Origin: Streptomyces ipomoeae 91-03
Lineage (GTDB): Bacteria > Actinomycetota > Actinomycetes > Streptomycetales > Streptomycetaceae
Length of the DNA stretch: 32,108 nucleotides
NCBI RefSeq assembly: GCF_000317595.1
Contig: NZ_AEJC01000437.1
Span: forward strand, 1 to 32,108
Direction: 5' to 3'
Made by a program: the position numbers and the translations under genes. The notes under the pieces are model-generated. The model was given only the letters and a program-made list of their open reading frames with translations. It was not told where the DNA came from and ran no database searches. This document shows positions 29,964 through 32,108 of the stretch, piece after piece. How positions within the stretch are numbered: the stretch's first letter is position 1; every line of letters begins with the position of its first letter.

Positions 29964-31811
29964 AGCACCAGCACTGGCGACATCCTGAGCCCTCTGGGAC
30001 CACAGGACCCAAGAGAGACCGCCGGCTACCAACTGCAGGCCCGTATCGGCGAGGGCGGCATGGGCACGGTCTATCTGTCGCACACCCGCGGCGGCCAGCC
30101 GGTCGCGCTGAAGGTCATCCGTCGCGAGTACGGCCAGGACCCGGACTTCCGCCGCCGTTTCGAGCAGGAGGTCCAGGCGGCCCGCCGTGTGCAGGGCTAC
30201 CACATCGTCCCGGTCGTCGACCACGACACCACCGGCGAACTCCCCTGGCTGGCCTCGGCGTTCATCGCGGGCATCCCCCTGCACGACGCCCTCGTCGCCT
30301 TCGGCCCGCTCCCCCTGCCCGCCGTCTTCCAGCTCGTCGGCTGCGCGGCCCGCGCCCTGACCTCGATCCACGCGGCCGACGTCATCCACCGCGACCTCAA
30401 GCCCAGCAACATCCTCCTCGGCTCCCAGGGCCCGTACGTCATCGACTTCGGTATCGCCCGCGCCGCCGACGCCACCCAACTCACCCAGTCCGGCGGTCTG
30501 ATCGGCACCCCGCAGTACATGTCGCCGGAGCATGCCCTCGGCGAGCGGGTCACCCCGGCGACCGACGTCTTCTCGCTCGGCCTGATCGCGGCCGTCGCCG
30601 CGACCGGTCGGCACCCGTACGGTGACGGCGGCGCCATCACCATCGCCGCGCAGATCGCCAACACGGCCATGCGGCCCCCACAACTCGACGGGTACGACGA
30701 CACGTTGCGCTCCGTGCTGGAGCGCTGTCTGACCGCCGACCCGGCCGCACGCATCGGCACCGAGGAACTGGCCGCGCTCTGCCAGGAGTCGACGGACCGC
30801 AACCTCAGCGACTTCACCGGCTGGCTCCCGGCCCCCCTCACCGCCGAGATCACCCGGCGTGAGCAGGCCGCCCAGACCCCGCCCCAGCCGACGGCACCCC
30901 AAATGCCCGCGGCGCCCCCGGCACCGCCCACGGCACCCCCACAGGACCCGACGACCCAGCCCGCCGCCCCCGGCACCACCCAGGGCATGCCCCAGGCGTC
31001 CCCGACCGGCGGCTTCGGCCCGGCCCCCCAGGGCCCCACACCGGCCTACGGCTACCCGCCCCCGGCCCCCGAGACCTACAACCTCAGCCCGCAGTCCCCC
31101 GTCCCGGCCCCGGCCCCCAAGAAGAGCCGCCGGGGCCTGAAGGCGGCCCTCATCGCCATCGTCCTCGTCCTCGCGATCGGCTCCGGCGCGGCGGCGGCCG
31201 TGTGGGTGCTGGGCAAGACCGACGACAGCAAGAACAGCGACACGGCGAACGACGGCAAGGAGAGCGGCAAGGCGACCGCGACGCCCAGCGAGTCGCCGAC
31301 CGGCTCCGCCACGGACGACGGGCAGAGCGGCGATCAGGGCACCGGCGAGGACGTCACGAACCCGACCGGGTCGGCCGACGTACCCCCGAACGCCCAGTTC
31401 GTCGAGAAGTTCAAGGACGAGCCGGTGAGCGTGTTGCGGCCCGGTGGCCTGGAGACCACGTACGTCGACCTCGACGCGCCCAAGGTCGACCCGACCGAGT
31501 ACATGGACTCCGACGTCCAGGAGTTCTCCGCGGACAGCACCTCACTGCGGTTCGTCAAGTCCATGGGCAAGGCCACGGGAACCTCTCCCGAACAGTGCCT
31601 GGCCGGGGCCGAGCAGAACCCGTTCACCGAGACGCTGGACGCCGATTCCATCAACCGGGACCAGGCGATCGTCAAGGGCGACCACCTCTGCACGGTCACC
31701 GGCGAGGGCAACCTCGCCATGTGGACGATCACCGAGGTCGACGCGCCGGACGACCTCGACTACCTGCCCAACCTCAAGGGCACGGTCACCGTCTGGGAGA
31801 TCCAGCGCTGA
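29961..31811 (+). CDS. Transmembrane Ser/Thr protein kinase, apparent AUU start
   Basis: 616 aa if translation begins at ATT 29961; the first ATG (30060) would delete most of the glycine loop GEGGMGTVYL and cannot be right. Residues 27-285 are a Hanks-type kinase: Lys 51 in VALKVIR, HRDLKPSNILL with Asp 145, DFG at 162-164 and YMSPEHAL. A Pro/Ala/Gln-rich juxtamembrane stretch (about 305-385) leads to KKSRRGLK and a membrane helix at 395-417 (AALIAIVLVLAIGSGAAAAV). The outer part begins with a Ser/Thr/Asp-rich linker and ends in a 150-residue domain, DVPPNAQFVEKF through VTVWEIQR, with two Cys (QCLAG, HLCTV) that could form a disulfide. No PASTA repeats are present. It probably senses an envelope signal; being next to wall-polymer genes fits that, without proof. 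Confidence 0.85.
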   Translation: MSTSTGDILSPLGPQDPRETAGYQLQARIGEGGMGTVYLSHTRGGQPVALKVIRREYGQDPDFRRRFEQEVQAARRVQGYHIVPVVDHDTTGELPWLASAFIAGIPLHDALVAFGPLPLPAVFQLVGCAARALTSIHAADVIHRDLKPSNILLGSQGPYVIDFGIARAADATQLTQSGGLIGTPQYMSPEHALGERVTPATDVFSLGLIAAVAATGRHPYGDGGAITIAAQIANTAMRPPQLDGYDDTLRSVLERCLTADPAARIGTEELAALCQESTDRNLSDFTGWLPAPLTAEITRREQAAQTPPQPTAPQMPAAPPAPPTAPPQDPTTQPAAPGTTQGMPQASPTGGFGPAPQGPTPAYGYPPPAPETYNLSPQSPVPAPAPKKSRRGLKAALIAIVLVLAIGSGAAAAVWVLGKTDDSKNSDTANDGKESGKATATPSESPTGSATDDGQSGDQGTGEDVTNPTGSADVPPNAQFVEKFKDEPVSVLRPGGLETTYVDLDAPKVDPTEYMDSDVQEFSADSTSLRFVKSMGKATGTSPEQCLAGAEQNPFTETLDADSINRDQAIVKGDHLCTVTGEGNLAMWTITEVDAPDDLDYLPNLKGTVTVWEIQR

Positions 31812-31814
31812 GAT

Positions 31815-32090
31815 ACGGCACAGGGGGGGCCGCATACGTCCCGGGGCGGCGTGTGTAAAGGAATTCCGGCAGCGGCAGCCCGCTACGGATCATTCGCTCG
31901 AAGTGTGGGGCGGGCTGGAAGAGCAACTGCCATAACTCTCCACCGGTCACCTTCCCTTCGGGGAAGGCGATGTGCCCACGGAGGCCATGAACTCGTTGAG
32001 GCTCAGTACGTCCGGGTGGGCGTTGAGGATGCGTGACAGCGCGGTCGAGCCGCTACGCCCCGTACCAATGACGAAGGTCAAGGAACGCAT
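31815..32090 (-). pseudogene. Frameshifted, 3'-truncated sulfotransferase gene
   Basis: ATG at 32090 has GGAGG 6 nt upstream and starts MRSLTFVIGTGRSGSTALSR, with the 5'-phosphosulfate-binding loop GTGRSGST of PAPS-dependent sulfotransferases. The frame then continues ILNAHPDVLSLNEFMASVG and hits TGA at 31949-31947 after 47 codons. Shifting by one base near 31975 restores protein-like sequence (FPEGKVTGGELWQLLFQP, HFERMIRSGLPLPEFLYTRR) down to about 31815, where it runs into the 3' end of the convergent kinase gene. A complete member of this family needs about 300 residues, so the 3' two thirds are missing. The good promoter-proximal ribosome binding site suggests that decay was recent. A single-base sequencing error could explain the shift but not the truncation. 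Confidence 0.8.
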
Positions 32091-32108
32091 AGTCACCCTC
32101 CGTAGCTT

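Noticed and set aside
30060..31811. Second kinase starting at ATG 30060
   Set aside because: This start lies inside the glycine loop and would remove residues needed for ATP binding; upstream sequence aligns with the neighbouring kinase.
31851..32036. Small plus-strand frame at the right edge
   Set aside because: It is antisense to the sulfotransferase remnant, starts without a ribosome binding site and has no recognisable domain.

Overview
The window is high-GC DNA with strong G/C bias at third codon positions, many GTG starts and several 4-nt start/stop overlaps. Together with a whiJ/abaA-type regulator trio, OhrR/Ohr, DUF6507-type proteins, Hanks-type kinases and an in-frame TTA codon, this points to Streptomyces or a close relative. 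All calls come from reading the sequence; no database search was run.

Layout. (1) 3-2224: two permeases of a carbohydrate ABC importer, the first carrying an extra domain in an extracellular loop, closed by a 29-bp hairpin. (2) 2453-9832: three tandem fusion proteins, each a family-2 glycosyltransferase joined to a CDP-glycerol glycerophosphotransferase-like (TagF-like) domain, followed by an ohr/ohrR peroxide-stress pair (9995-11023), a stand-alone GT2 (11384-12976) and galE (13114-14076). (3) 14268-19098: a type VII-style polymorphic toxin locus: DUF6507-like protein, 814-aa toxin with a C-terminal YwqJ-like deaminase, SUKH-type immunity protein, a second orphan YwqJ-like deaminase, an unrecognised protein with a TTA codon, and a MORN-repeat YwqK-like antitoxin. 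(4) 19082-20800: an anti-sigma-type ATPase, an XRE/DUF5753 regulator and a DUF397 protein, followed by an overlapping ADP-ribosylglycohydrolase (20787-21731). (5) 21812-28577: a TetR regulator with a double operator in front of a TagG/TagH-type polymer exporter, convergent with a GT4 gene and a 970-aa GT2-TagF fusion. (6) 28769-31811: two tandem Ser/Thr kinases, the second apparently starting at an AUU codon. (7) The right edge holds a frameshifted, truncated sulfotransferase gene.

How it fits together. Blocks 2 and 5 look like one anionic cell-wall glycopolymer system split by the toxin and regulator island: galE supplies UDP-galactose, the GT2-TagF proteins build a glycosyl/polyol-phosphate chain, and TagGH exports it. 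The most unusual points are the stepwise loss of catalytic motifs among the TagF-like paralogues (worst in 5346-7607), two successive deaminase modules around one SUKH gene, a 566-bp inverted-repeat structure at 4735-5300 that belongs to a repeat family seen at several sites, the paired operator at 22489-22562, the AUU start and the sulfotransferase pseudogene.
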